A DNA stretch of 64,000 nt from contig CAZNAD010000002.1 of assembly GCA_964571195.1 (NCBI GenBank), positions 186,001 through 250,000 of the forward strand. Direction: 5' to 3'. The notes below the pieces were generated by a model. It was not told where the DNA came from. It worked only from the letters and a program-made list of their open reading frames with translations, and made no database searches. Made by a program: the position numbers and the translations under genes. The stretch's first letter is position 1; each line of letters begins with the position of its first letter. Positions 1 to 7,632 of this stretch are shown one piece after another. This DNA comes from PALSA-1006 sp964571195 (lineage in GTDB: Bacteria > Pseudomonadota > Gammaproteobacteria > Burkholderiales > Gallionellaceae).

Positions 1-765
<765 letters not shown>

Positions 766-770
766 GAGAC

Positions 771-815
771 TCGTTGCCGGAGCGGGGCGCAGATGTGGCC
801 GTGCTCTAGCAACGA
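771..815 (+). other. Stem-loop just after ahcY
   Basis: A 7-bp perfect stem (TCGTTGC at 771-777 with GCAACGA at 809-815) encloses a second stem (GGAGC 779-783 with GCTCT 803-807, one G-T pair). It starts 5 bases after the ahcY stop and is followed by a GC-rich terminator-like hairpin. The function is unknown; it may stabilise the ahcY 3' end. It does not show the SAH riboswitch core as I know it. Confidence 0.45.
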
Positions 816-832
816 CGACCAAAGATGCCACG

Positions 833-862
833 GGGGCGGGGATTTTCCCGCCCCTCTTGCCT
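833..862 (+). terminator. Hairpin terminator-like structure between ahcY and the membrane protein
   Basis: Perfect 8-bp stem GGGGCGGG (833-840) / CCCGCCCC (847-854) with loop GATTTT, followed by TCTTGCCTT. The T-tract is imperfect, so termination may be partial, which would fit attenuated read-through into the downstream membrane protein and metF. Confidence 0.55.
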
Positions 863-884
863 TGAGAAGGCCATTGAGAGAGCT

Positions 885-1241
885 ATGTATCTGCTGCTGA
901 TCTGGATGCTGAATGCGCTGGCGCTGATCGCCGTCGCCAATTTTGTCCCCGGTATCCACGTGGACGGTTTTGCCGCAGCCCTGATCGCCGCATTCTTTCT
1001 CGGTTTGGTCAACACGCTCATTCGCCCGATCTTTTTGGTTCTCACCTTGCCAGTCACCGTTTTGACGCTGGGATTGTTCATTTTCGTCATCAACGGCCTG
1101 TTATTCTGGTTCACAGGGTCGATCTTGAAAGGGTTCGTGGTCGATAGCTTCTGGCACGGAGTGCTTGGAGCCGTGTTGTACAGTATCTTTTCGTGGGCGC
1201 TTTCCGCAGCTGCTGCACAGATCATGAGGAAACAATCGTGA
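885..1241 (+). CDS. Small inner-membrane protein, phage holin family 4 / DUF360 type
   Basis: 118 residues, almost entirely hydrophobic, with four predicted membrane helices (about residues 3-20, 27-50, 54-77 and 90-112). It resembles the small membrane proteins annotated as phage holin family 4 that sit between ahcY and metF in many betaproteobacteria; no lysis role is implied. The ATG at 885 is chosen because a GAGAGAG ribosome site lies just upstream and because an earlier in-frame ATG would add a non-hydrophobic tail overlapping the terminator hairpin. Its stop overlaps the GTG start of metF (GTGA), suggesting translational coupling. Confidence 0.8.
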   Translation: MYLLLIWMLNALALIAVANFVPGIHVDGFAAALIAAFFLGLVNTLIRPIFLVLTLPVTVLTLGLFIFVINGLLFWFTGSILKGFVVDSFWHGVLGAVLYSIFSWALSAAAAQIMRKQS

Positions 1242-2071
1242 ACAAACCACCTATCAGCTTTGAATTTTTTCCTCCGCAAACGCCGGAAGGTACCGAGAAG
1301 CTCACGGTGACGCGCCAGCGTCTGGCGGCGCTCAAGCCGGAGTTTTTTTCCGTTACCTTTGGCGCGGGCGGCTCCACGCAGGATCGTACGCTGGATACCA
1401 TCAGACAGATCCATGCCGAGGGTCACCAGGCCGCACCCCACCTGTCCTGCGTAGGCTCCACGCGTGACAACATCCGTGCTTTGCTGCACACCTACAAAGA
1501 CCTCGGTATCAAGCGTATCGTCGCGTTGCGCGGCGATCTGCCGTCCGGCATGGCCAGCATCGGCGAGTTCCAATATGCCAATGAGCTAGTGTCATTCATC
1601 CGCGCCGAAACCGGTGAACACTTTCATATCGAAGTGGCCGCCTATCCCGAGTTCCATCCGCAAGCCAACTCGGCACAGGACGACATCCGCAATTTCAAAC
1701 GCAAAGTGGAGGCGGGCGCGGACTCCGCCATCACACAATATTTCTACAATGCCGATGCTTACTTTCGCTTCGTCGAAGAGATACACAAGCTCGGTGTCAC
1801 CATCCCCGTTGTGCCTGGCATCATGCCCATCGTGCGTTATTCGCAACTTGCGCGCTTCTCCGACACTTGCGGTGCCGAGATTCCGCGCTGGATGCGCAAG
1901 ACCATGGAAAGTTATGGTGATGACGTGGAATCAGTGCAGGCCTTCGGCCTGGATGTGGTCACGCAACTGTGCGAGAAGCTGATCGCAGGCGGTGCCCCCG
2001 CCCTGCATTTCTACACACTGAACCAAGCTAAGGCATCGATCGATATCCTGAATCGCCTCGGCTACCGATGA
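1238..2071 (+). CDS. metF: Methylenetetrahydrofolate reductase
   Basis: 277-residue cytosolic flavoprotein that reduces 5,10-methylene-THF to 5-methyl-THF for methionine synthesis. Family landmarks are FEFFPP near residue 8 (catalytic Glu), VTFGAGGST, the HLSC segment and ALRGD near residue 107 (flavin/substrate contact), and the C-terminal GAPALHFYTLN. The start is GTG at 1238, preceded by TGAGGAAAC; earlier starts would lie inside the upstream gene. Length matches the bacterial MetF family (about 275-300). It overlaps the membrane protein upstream and trhP downstream by 4 bp each, so the three are probably one transcription unit. Confidence 0.96.
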   Translation: MNKPPISFEFFPPQTPEGTEKLTVTRQRLAALKPEFFSVTFGAGGSTQDRTLDTIRQIHAEGHQAAPHLSCVGSTRDNIRALLHTYKDLGIKRIVALRGDLPSGMASIGEFQYANELVSFIRAETGEHFHIEVAAYPEFHPQANSAQDDIRNFKRKVEAGADSAITQYFYNADAYFRFVEEIHKLGVTIPVVPGIMPIVRYSQLARFSDTCGAEIPRWMRKTMESYGDDVESVQAFGLDVVTQLCEKLIAGGAPALHFYTLNQAKASIDILNRLGYR

Positions 2072-3414
2072 GCACGATGCGCGCACCTGAACTGCTATTG
2101 CCAGCAGGCACGCTGGACAAAATGCGCACCGCCTACGCCTTCGGCGCGGACGCGGTGTACGCCGGGCAACCGCGCTACTCGTTGCGTGCGCGCAACAACG
2201 AATTCAAACTGGAAGAATTGCGCACCGGTATTCAGGAAGCGCACGCGCTGGGCAAAAAATTGTTCGTCGCCAGCAACCTGATGCCGCACAACGCCAAGGT
2301 GAAGACCTATATGGCGGACATGCAGCCAGTGATCGAAATGCAGCCCGATGCGCTGATCATGGCCGACCCCGGCCTGATTGCCATGGTGCGTGAGCGCTGG
2401 CCGGAGCAAGAGATACATCTGTCGGTGCAGGCCAACACCGTCAATTATGCAGCGGTCAAATTCTGGAAATCGCTCGGCTTGTCGCGTGTCATTCTGTCGC
2501 GCGAACTCTCGCTGGACGAGATTGAAGAGATTCGCCAGTTATGCCCAGACATCGAGTTGGAAGTTTTCATCCACGGCGCGCTGTGTATCGCCTACTCCGG
2601 TCGTTGCCTGCTCTCCGGCTACTTCAACCACCGCGACGCGAACCAAGGCACGTGCACGAACTCCTGCCGTTGGGATTACAAAGTGGATAGCGCCATCGAA
2701 GACGGTACCGGACACATCGAAAAGATCGACTTCGATTTCGACAAGGCGTTAAGTGAAAGCCAATTGTCCGACTGTGGCTCACAACCGCGTCATCCGCTGG
2801 CGGACAAGGTGTACGTCATCTCGCGCCAGGATCATCCCGGCGAACTGATGCCCGTGTTGGAAGACGAACACGGCACCTACATCATGAACTCTAAAGATCT
2901 GCGCGCGGTGGAACATGTCGAGCGCTTGGTGAAGATCGGCGTGGATTCATTGAAAGTGGAAGGCCGCACCAAATCCATCTACTACGTGGCGCGCACCGCG
3001 CAGGTGTATCGCCAGGCTATCGACGATGCCGTCAAAGGCCGTCCCTTCAATCTGGAACTGCTGGGCGCGCTGGATGCGCTCGCGAACCGGGGCTACACCG
3101 ACGGCTTCTACGAGCGTCACCATACCCACGAGCAGCAAAACTACCTGCGCGGCCACTCCGAAAGTTTCCGCCAGCAATATGTTGGCGACATCGTGACCTG
3201 CACGAACGGTATGGCCGAGATCGACGTGAAGAACAAATTTCAGGTCGGCGACAAACTGGAGATCATCCACCCTGCGGGCAACCACATCGTCGAACTAAAA
3301 GAGATGCTCGGCCTTAAAGGCGAAGCGCTCACTGTTGCGCCGGGCAGCGGGCATCGTGTGTTGATACCGTTGCAGGGCGAGTTGGCGCAAGGCATGGTGG
3401 CGCGGTTTTTATAA
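2068..3414 (+). CDS. trhP: U32-family tRNA hydroxylation protein (TrhP/YegQ)
   Basis: 448-residue member of the U32 'peptidase' family. Close relatives (E. coli YegQ, renamed TrhP) take part in 5-hydroxyuridine formation at the tRNA wobble base using prephenate-dependent chemistry rather than proteolysis. Visible landmarks are the N-terminal ELLLPAG and GADAVYAG motifs, the signature with clustered cysteines (HGALCIAYSGRCLLSGYF then CTNSCRWDY near residues 166-205) and a C-terminal beta domain ending GELAQGMVARFL. The ATG overlaps the metF stop (ATGA). A decayed copy of its last ~85 bp lies about 770 bp downstream. Confidence 0.92.
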   Translation: MSTMRAPELLLPAGTLDKMRTAYAFGADAVYAGQPRYSLRARNNEFKLEELRTGIQEAHALGKKLFVASNLMPHNAKVKTYMADMQPVIEMQPDALIMADPGLIAMVRERWPEQEIHLSVQANTVNYAAVKFWKSLGLSRVILSRELSLDEIEEIRQLCPDIELEVFIHGALCIAYSGRCLLSGYFNHRDANQGTCTNSCRWDYKVDSAIEDGTGHIEKIDFDFDKALSESQLSDCGSQPRHPLADKVYVISRQDHPGELMPVLEDEHGTYIMNSKDLRAVEHVERLVKIGVDSLKVEGRTKSIYYVARTAQVYRQAIDDAVKGRPFNLELLGALDALANRGYTDGFYERHHTHEQQNYLRGHSESFRQQYVGDIVTCTNGMAEIDVKNKFQVGDKLEIIHPAGNHIVELKEMLGLKGEALTVAPGSGHRVLIPLQGELAQGMVARFL

Positions 3415-3484
3415 GCGTCGCCGAACTTCGGCGCGTCCCGCTTGTCCATGACTCCGTCGCCCCATCACAAATCAGGAGATCAAG

Positions 3485-4033
3485 ATGAATTGGAAAAACA
3501 CCACTATCCGTTACGGCTCGCTTTCCATCGGTATCCATTGGCTGATGCTGTTGCTGTTCATCGCGGTATATGCCAGCATCGAACTGCGTGTCTTGTACGA
3601 AAAGGGTAGCGACCCGCGCGAAGCACTCAAGGCATGGCACTTCATGCTGGGATTGCTGGTGTTTGCGCTGGTCTGGCTGCGCATCGCCGCCCGCCTGTCC
3701 GGCCCCACCCCGAACATCCAACCCGAGCCGGAAAAGTTGCAGCAGTTAGCCGCCAAACTACTGCATCTGGCGCTGTACGCACTGATGATCGGTATGCCGT
3801 TGACCGGCTGGCTGGTGCTCAGTGCATCCGGCAAAATCATTCCCTTCTTCGGTCTGGAACTCCCTGCTCTGATCGGTGAAGATAAAGACCTCGCCAAACA
3901 GATCAAGGAAGTGCACGAGTTCGTCGGCACTACCGGCTACTACCTGCTTGGCCTGCACGTGGTGGCTGCCCTGTATCACCACCACATCAAACGCGACGAC
4001 ACGCTGACCCGTATGCTCCCTGAACGGAAATAA
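3485..4033 (+). CDS. Cytochrome b561-family membrane protein
   Basis: 182 residues with four membrane helices and the dihaem cytochrome b561 layout: WKNTTIRYGSLSIGIHWLM at the N-terminus, AWHFMLGLLVF with a haem-ligand histidine near residue 57, LLHLALYALMIGMPLTGWL and a final HEFVGTTGYYLLGLHVVAALYHHHIKRD. It probably moves electrons from quinol across the inner membrane, as for E. coli CybB; its partner is unknown. The ribosome site AGGAG lies just before the ATG. It sits between trhP and a degenerate repeat of the trhP 3' end, so it may have arrived here secondarily. Confidence 0.9.
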   Translation: MNWKNTTIRYGSLSIGIHWLMLLLFIAVYASIELRVLYEKGSDPREALKAWHFMLGLLVFALVWLRIAARLSGPTPNIQPEPEKLQQLAAKLLHLALYALMIGMPLTGWLVLSASGKIIPFFGLELPALIGEDKDLAKQIKEVHEFVGTTGYYLLGLHVVAALYHHHIKRDDTLTRMLPERK

Positions 4034-4085
4034 TCCATCCTTTCAGCACCCCACCATCGAAGTGAAAGAAATGATAATCATGGCG

Positions 4086-4171
4086 GGCGAGGCGGTGCCG
4101 GTTGCATCCGGCAGCGGACACACATACAGATACCGTTGCAGGGCGAGTTGGCTAAGGGGATGGTGGCGAGG
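4086..4171 (+). pseudogene. Decayed duplicate of the trhP 3' end
   Basis: The stretch 4086-4171 closely matches the end of trhP at 3319-3407. Both share a GTTGC..CCGGCAGCGG segment, then the run ATACCGTTGCAGGGCGAGTT and GG..ATGGTGGCG. A short deletion after the GSGH codons breaks the frame. There is no other trhP sequence before it, so it is a remnant left by duplication or by insertion and rearrangement around the cytochrome b561 gene. Confidence 0.75.
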
Positions 4172-4252
4172 GCTTGCCCAAGTATTGGGTTGCCTCCATA
4201 ATGCCCTGCCAGCACTACCTCAATTACAGATCAACTAATCAGAAAGTACGTA

Positions 4253-5548
4253 ATGACAGCCGAAATTGTCATCATGAACAAAATGGGCGTGGCAATGGCA
4301 GCAGACAGTGCCGTTACTATTGCAGGAAAGAAAGTTTACAACTCTGCAAATAAGTTGTTCATGCTTTCCAAGTATCATCCAGTTGGAATAATGGTTTACG
4401 GAAATGCTGAATTTATGGGATTTCCATGGGAAGTGCTCATTAAGCTGTATCGCGAAGAACTCGGCAAAACAGAGTTCGACACAGTTTCGAGTTACGCAGA
4501 ACATTTCTTTGATTTTTTATCCACGAGCCCACATATCAGCCTTCAAGATGAGGCGGCCTATATTACTCAAACGGCCCTCCCCATTTACGCGGAAATCATT
4601 AAGCGCATTCGCACATCAATTGAATTACTAATTCAGAAAAATGGCACAGCCAGTGACAAAGACACCCAAAATATTGTTGGCACAGAAGTATCCAAAATGT
4701 TGGGTGAAATTGGACAGCGCGAATACTATTTTGAACAAACAGCCAAGTCAGAGGCACTGATAGCCAAAAAATTTTCTGCCTCTCTTACCAAGAAAATTTT
4801 AACTGCCTTTGACAAGCTTCCTGTCACGCCTGCTTTGCAAGGAAAACTTGTCAAAATTGGGGCGATGGCTATTACAAAAAAAGTTTTTGATCATGCATCT
4901 GGGGTTGTTCTTGCAGGATTTGGCAAAACAGAAATATTTCCCTCCATGCTTAGTTGTGAGATCAATTGTCGCGCCAACAAAAAACTGATTCGCTCCAAAA
5001 CTGACAATGCAGGGATTTCCTTATCGCTTGCAAATGGAAGTACGGCAGTTATTAAACCCTTTGCCCAAGGTGAAATGGTTCATGCATTTATGGAAGGTAT
5101 TGACCCATATTTAAACCGCTTATCATCCAAATATTTGGAGACTGTCTTCCGAGACTTTCCGCAAAAAATATTGGAGCAACTTAACCTTGCTAATGATGAC
5201 ACTCTAAAACAAGGGCTCTTAAAGGCGGGACAAGAGGTCTTTGATAATTATCAGCACGCCCTGCAGGAATACCAACGAGTCAATCATGTAGACCCCGTGC
5301 TTAGTGCTGTTGCGTCTCTTCCCAAAGATGAATTGGCAGCCATGGCTGAATCGCTAATAAACCTGACTTCTTTTAAGCGTAAAGTAACAATTGAAACTGA
5401 GACTGTTGGTGGGGCAATTGATGTCGCTGTTATATCGAAGGGTGACGGTTTTATCTGGATAAAACGTAAGCATTATTTTCAACCACAATTGAATCATCAT
5501 TTCACGGCAAATTATTTCGAGGAGGAACCATGCCTAAATCAGAATTGA
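4253..5548 (+). CDS. Proteasome-like Ntn-hydrolase protein of unknown role
   Basis: 431 residues. After removal of the initiator Met, the protein starts with Thr, and counting from it gives Thr1, Asp17 and Lys33. These are the catalytic residues of HslV and proteasome beta subunits at their standard positions, in a similar setting (TAEIVIMNKMG, AMAADSA, NSANKLFML). An HslV-like fold therefore probably occupies roughly the first 200 residues; the rest is mostly charged helical sequence without a domain I recognise. It has no signal peptide or membrane segment. The gene is visibly AT-rich compared with its neighbours, lies next to the trhP remnant and overlaps the following small gene, all consistent with a transferred two-gene cassette. 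Substrate and role are unknown. Confidence 0.8.
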   Translation: MTAEIVIMNKMGVAMAADSAVTIAGKKVYNSANKLFMLSKYHPVGIMVYGNAEFMGFPWEVLIKLYREELGKTEFDTVSSYAEHFFDFLSTSPHISLQDEAAYITQTALPIYAEIIKRIRTSIELLIQKNGTASDKDTQNIVGTEVSKMLGEIGQREYYFEQTAKSEALIAKKFSASLTKKILTAFDKLPVTPALQGKLVKIGAMAITKKVFDHASGVVLAGFGKTEIFPSMLSCEINCRANKKLIRSKTDNAGISLSLANGSTAVIKPFAQGEMVHAFMEGIDPYLNRLSSKYLETVFRDFPQKILEQLNLANDDTLKQGLLKAGQEVFDNYQHALQEYQRVNHVDPVLSAVASLPKDELAAMAESLINLTSFKRKVTIETETVGGAIDVAVISKGDGFIWIKRKHYFQPQLNHHFTANYFEEEPCLNQN

Positions 5549-5739
5549 AAAGTTTTACTTCTATTGAAGAATGGGATCGCACATATTTCCCGATATACGC
5601 CCCTAAAGCGCGATTTTCCAACTTCGAGGGCGACCCGGCTTTGCTAGCTGGAATGTTGGCTGAAGAGGCTTTACAGCTAGCTGCTGCGCAATTGGCAACG
5701 ACAAAAAAACCTAAACGTACAATATCTCAACGTAGGTAA
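5530..5739 (+). CDS. Small hypothetical protein overlapping the Ntn-hydrolase gene
   Basis: 69 residues starting at ATG 5530, with a near-perfect ribosome site GAGGAGG at 5519-5525. The start lies 19 bp inside the upstream gene, so translation is probably coupled. The N-terminal half is acidic/aromatic (EEWDRTYFPIYAPKARF), the middle is an alanine- and leucine-rich helix, and the C-terminus is strongly basic (TTKKPKRTISQRR). I recognise no family. Its tight coupling suggests an accessory or partner of the proteasome-like protein. Confidence 0.7.
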   Translation: MPKSELKSFTSIEEWDRTYFPIYAPKARFSNFEGDPALLAGMLAEEALQLAAAQLATTKKPKRTISQRR

Positions 5740-5784
5740 TTATCATTTAGCAAAACTACACCTTCTCGCTATTCACATTTTTGG

Positions 5785-6231
5785 ATGATCCTCTCCTCCC
5801 TTTCCCAATCCTCGCGCTACGCCAGCCTGCACCCGCTGTTCCAGCGCACTTTCGATTACATCCGCGACACCGACCTGTTCGCCCTTGCGCCGGGACGCTA
5901 TAACATCGACGGAGACGATCTGATCGCCATCGTGGAGCAAGTGCCGGGGCGCGCGCGCGAGGTGGCGAGACTGGAGGCACACCGGCGTTACATCGATATT
6001 CAGTTGGTGCTGGAAGGTGACGAGCAGATGGGCTGGAAGCCGCTGGAGGATTGTTTCAATCCGGTGAGCGAACACAGCATGGAGAGAGACATCCGCTTCT
6101 TCCATGATGTTCCTGCCTCATGGGTTGCTGTTCCGCCAGATCATTTCTGTATCTTCTTCCCGGAAGATGCACACGCGCCGCTGATCGGTGGCGGACAGAT
6201 ACGCAAGGTGATTTTCAAGGTCGCGGTCTGA
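5785..6231 (+). CDS. YhcH/YjgK/YiaL-family protein (DUF386)
   Basis: 148 residues of the cupin-like YhcH/YjgK/YiaL family. Members are linked to sugar-acid or sialic-acid metabolism and to the EbgC subunit, but the exact reaction is often unknown. Typical signs are PGRYNIDGDDLIAIVEQ, the HRRYIDIQLVLEGDEQMGW segment (metal-binding His, Glu region) and a C-terminal FFPEDAHAPLI followed by IRKVIFKV. The length is typical. It sits 11 bp before a GNAT gene, probably co-transcribed. High-GC composition resumes here after the AT-rich insert. Confidence 0.88.
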   Translation: MILSSLSQSSRYASLHPLFQRTFDYIRDTDLFALAPGRYNIDGDDLIAIVEQVPGRAREVARLEAHRRYIDIQLVLEGDEQMGWKPLEDCFNPVSEHSMERDIRFFHDVPASWVAVPPDHFCIFFPEDAHAPLIGGGQIRKVIFKVAV

Positions 6232-6242
6232 CATTGTCCCAA

Positions 6243-6698
6243 ATGGATATCCGCATCGACTTTGCTTGTGCCGATGATCTGCCGCGACTCGCCGATCTGC
6301 TGGCCGAGTTGTTCACGCTGGAAAGCGATTTTTGTCCCGAACGGGACAAGCAGTTGTGTGCCCTGCGCAGCATACTTGACGATCCGACACTGGGGCGGCT
6401 GTTTGTTTTGCGCGTGGGCGGCGAGGTTGCGGGTATGGCCAATGCGCTCATCACGGTAAGCACGGTGCAAGGTGGCCGGGTGTTGCTGCTGGAGGATGTG
6501 ATCGTGAGCCGCGAGCATCGCGGCGGCGGGCTGGGGAGGCGATTGGTCGAACATGTGCTGGCATGGGCCAGCGCGCAGGGCATGACCCGTGTCACCTTGT
6601 TGGCCGATAAGGACAATCGCGCCGCACTGGATTTCTACCATAAACTGGGCTTTGAACCTTCGCACATGACGGTGTTGCGCAAGATGCTGGATTCCTGA
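6243..6698 (+). CDS. GNAT-family N-acetyltransferase
   Basis: 151 residues with the GNAT fold: an N-terminal strand-helix (MDIRIDFACADDLPRLADLL), a central LLEDVIVSREHRGGGLGRRL with the acetyl-CoA pyrophosphate loop (RGGGLGRR, near residue 100) and a terminal DNRAALDFYHKLGFEPS typical of GNAT motif B. The acceptor substrate cannot be told from sequence. The ATG at 6243 is chosen because an earlier in-frame start would overlap the YhcH-family gene by more than 100 bp. Confidence 0.88.
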   Translation: MDIRIDFACADDLPRLADLLAELFTLESDFCPERDKQLCALRSILDDPTLGRLFVLRVGGEVAGMANALITVSTVQGGRVLLLEDVIVSREHRGGGLGRRLVEHVLAWASAQGMTRVTLLADKDNRAALDFYHKLGFEPSHMTVLRKMLDS

Positions 6699-6712
6699 TC
6701 CGGGAGTGACAA

Positions 6713-6738
6713 AACTTTGTCGCAATTGCGACAAAGTT
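6713..6738. promoter_or_regulatory. NifA upstream activator sequence (TGT-N10-ACA) in a 26-bp palindrome
   Basis: TGT at 6718-6720 and ACA at 6731-6733, separated by CGCAATTGCG. The surrounding bases extend this to a perfect 26-bp palindrome (6713-6738). It lies 73 bp upstream of a sigma54 -24/-12 element, the usual spacing for a NifA site. The site is seen directly; binding by NifA is inferred. Confidence 0.85.
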
Positions 6739-6806
6739 CCCGCCATGGCTGTTCTGTTCACCGCTGAATCGCCGCCGTTGCAGTCTTTTGTGGCTATCTC
6801 AAAGAT

Positions 6807-6822
6807 TGGCACGGGGGTTGCT
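6807..6822 (+). promoter_or_regulatory. Sigma54 (-24/-12) promoter of the LRV gene
   Basis: TGGCACGGGGGTTGCT matches the consensus TGGCACR-N4-TTGCW at every fixed position (-24 at 6807, -12 at 6818). Transcription would start near 6833, before the ATG at 6871, which also rules out a longer start for that gene. Confidence 0.88.
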
Positions 6823-6870
6823 CATTCCCTGCACAGGGTTATAGCGGAGTCGGGATTGAAGGTTTTGAGC

Positions 6871-7632
6871 ATGGCGGAACGTCATACGGAAGCCTCGCCG
6901 TTGAGCGGGGTAGTGCTTGCCGATTGTTCGGCATGCCGGCATCGGCCCTTGTTGGCCGCAGGCCAGTGTGTGCCGGGTGATATCTGTGTGACAGCGCAGA
7001 GCGGTCGGCAGATCGACCGTTTTTTGAGGCGCAACTCGCAGTATGCGCAGGACTATCTGGCGGACGATTTTTGGGAGCGGCGCGCCATCGCGGCGCGTTA
7101 TGCACCGCTGGCCCTGATGCGGCAGATGCCGCGCGATGCCGACGAGGTGGTGCGGCGCGTAGTGGCGAGTCGCTTGCCGCTGGAGGAATTGGGCGATTAC
7201 CTGCATGATACGGATCGCGAGGTGCGTATGACGGTGGCTAACCGCATCGTGCCGGAGCAGTTGCATGTGCTGCTTGATGATGCGGATTATCTGGTGCGGT
7301 TGCAGGTGGCTAAACGCCTGCCGCACGGGCAGTTGCGGCGTATGGCAGGAGACGAGGACAGAGAAGTGCGCAAGGAGGTCGCGCGCCGGCTGCCTCCCTT
7401 CGCGCTGGGACTGATGGGGCAGGATGCGGATGCAGAAGTGAGACGTATCGCCGCCGCGCGCATGTTAGAGGATGATGCGGCCAAGCTGCTGGCCGACAGT
7501 GATTGGCTGGTGCGCCTAGAAGCCGCGCAACGTGCGCCGCTCGAAGCGATTGCCGGAATGGTGGATGATGCCGAGCCGGATGTGCGCGCCGTGGTACGGC
7601 AGCGTTTGAATGAATTCTTACTGGGGGAATAA
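6871..7632 (+). CDS. FeS-cluster leucine-rich-repeat-variant (LRV) protein, nif-associated
   Basis: 253 residues. An N-terminal cysteine cluster (CSACRHRPLL then QCVPGDIC, about residues 18-37) matches the 4Fe-4S domain of the Azotobacter vinelandii LRV protein. It is followed by about seven repeats of roughly 24 residues in the pattern RDxDxEVRRxVAxRLPxxxL, which build a curved helical solenoid. The role in nitrogen fixation is not defined; the repeats suggest protein binding. The ATG at 6871 has GAAGG upstream and lies just after a NifA/sigma54 promoter, so expression should follow nif induction. The next gene starts 1 bp after the stop, implying an operon. Confidence 0.88.
   Translation: MAERHTEASPLSGVVLADCSACRHRPLLAAGQCVPGDICVTAQSGRQIDRFLRRNSQYAQDYLADDFWERRAIAARYAPLALMRQMPRDADEVVRRVVASRLPLEELGDYLHDTDREVRMTVANRIVPEQLHVLLDDADYLVRLQVAKRLPHGQLRRMAGDEDREVRKEVARRLPPFALGLMGQDADAEVRRIAAARMLEDDAAKLLADSDWLVRLEAAQRAPLEAIAGMVDDAEPDVRAVVRQRLNEFLLGE

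Noticed and set aside
771..862. SAH riboswitch after ahcY
   Set aside because: The conserved SAH riboswitch core I would expect is not visible, and the class normally lies upstream of ahcY rather than after it.
885..1241. True phage holin or prophage remnant
   Set aside because: The family name is historical. The gene is stably placed between ahcY and metF and there are no other phage genes.
4071..4081. Fur-box-like ATGATAATCAT before the Ntn-hydrolase gene
   Set aside because: Only one half of a Fur site is present, and it lies 170 bp before the gene with no iron-related neighbour.
6706..6870. Longer N-terminus for the LRV protein
   Set aside because: It would contain the NifA site and sigma54 promoter, and transcription should start near 6833.
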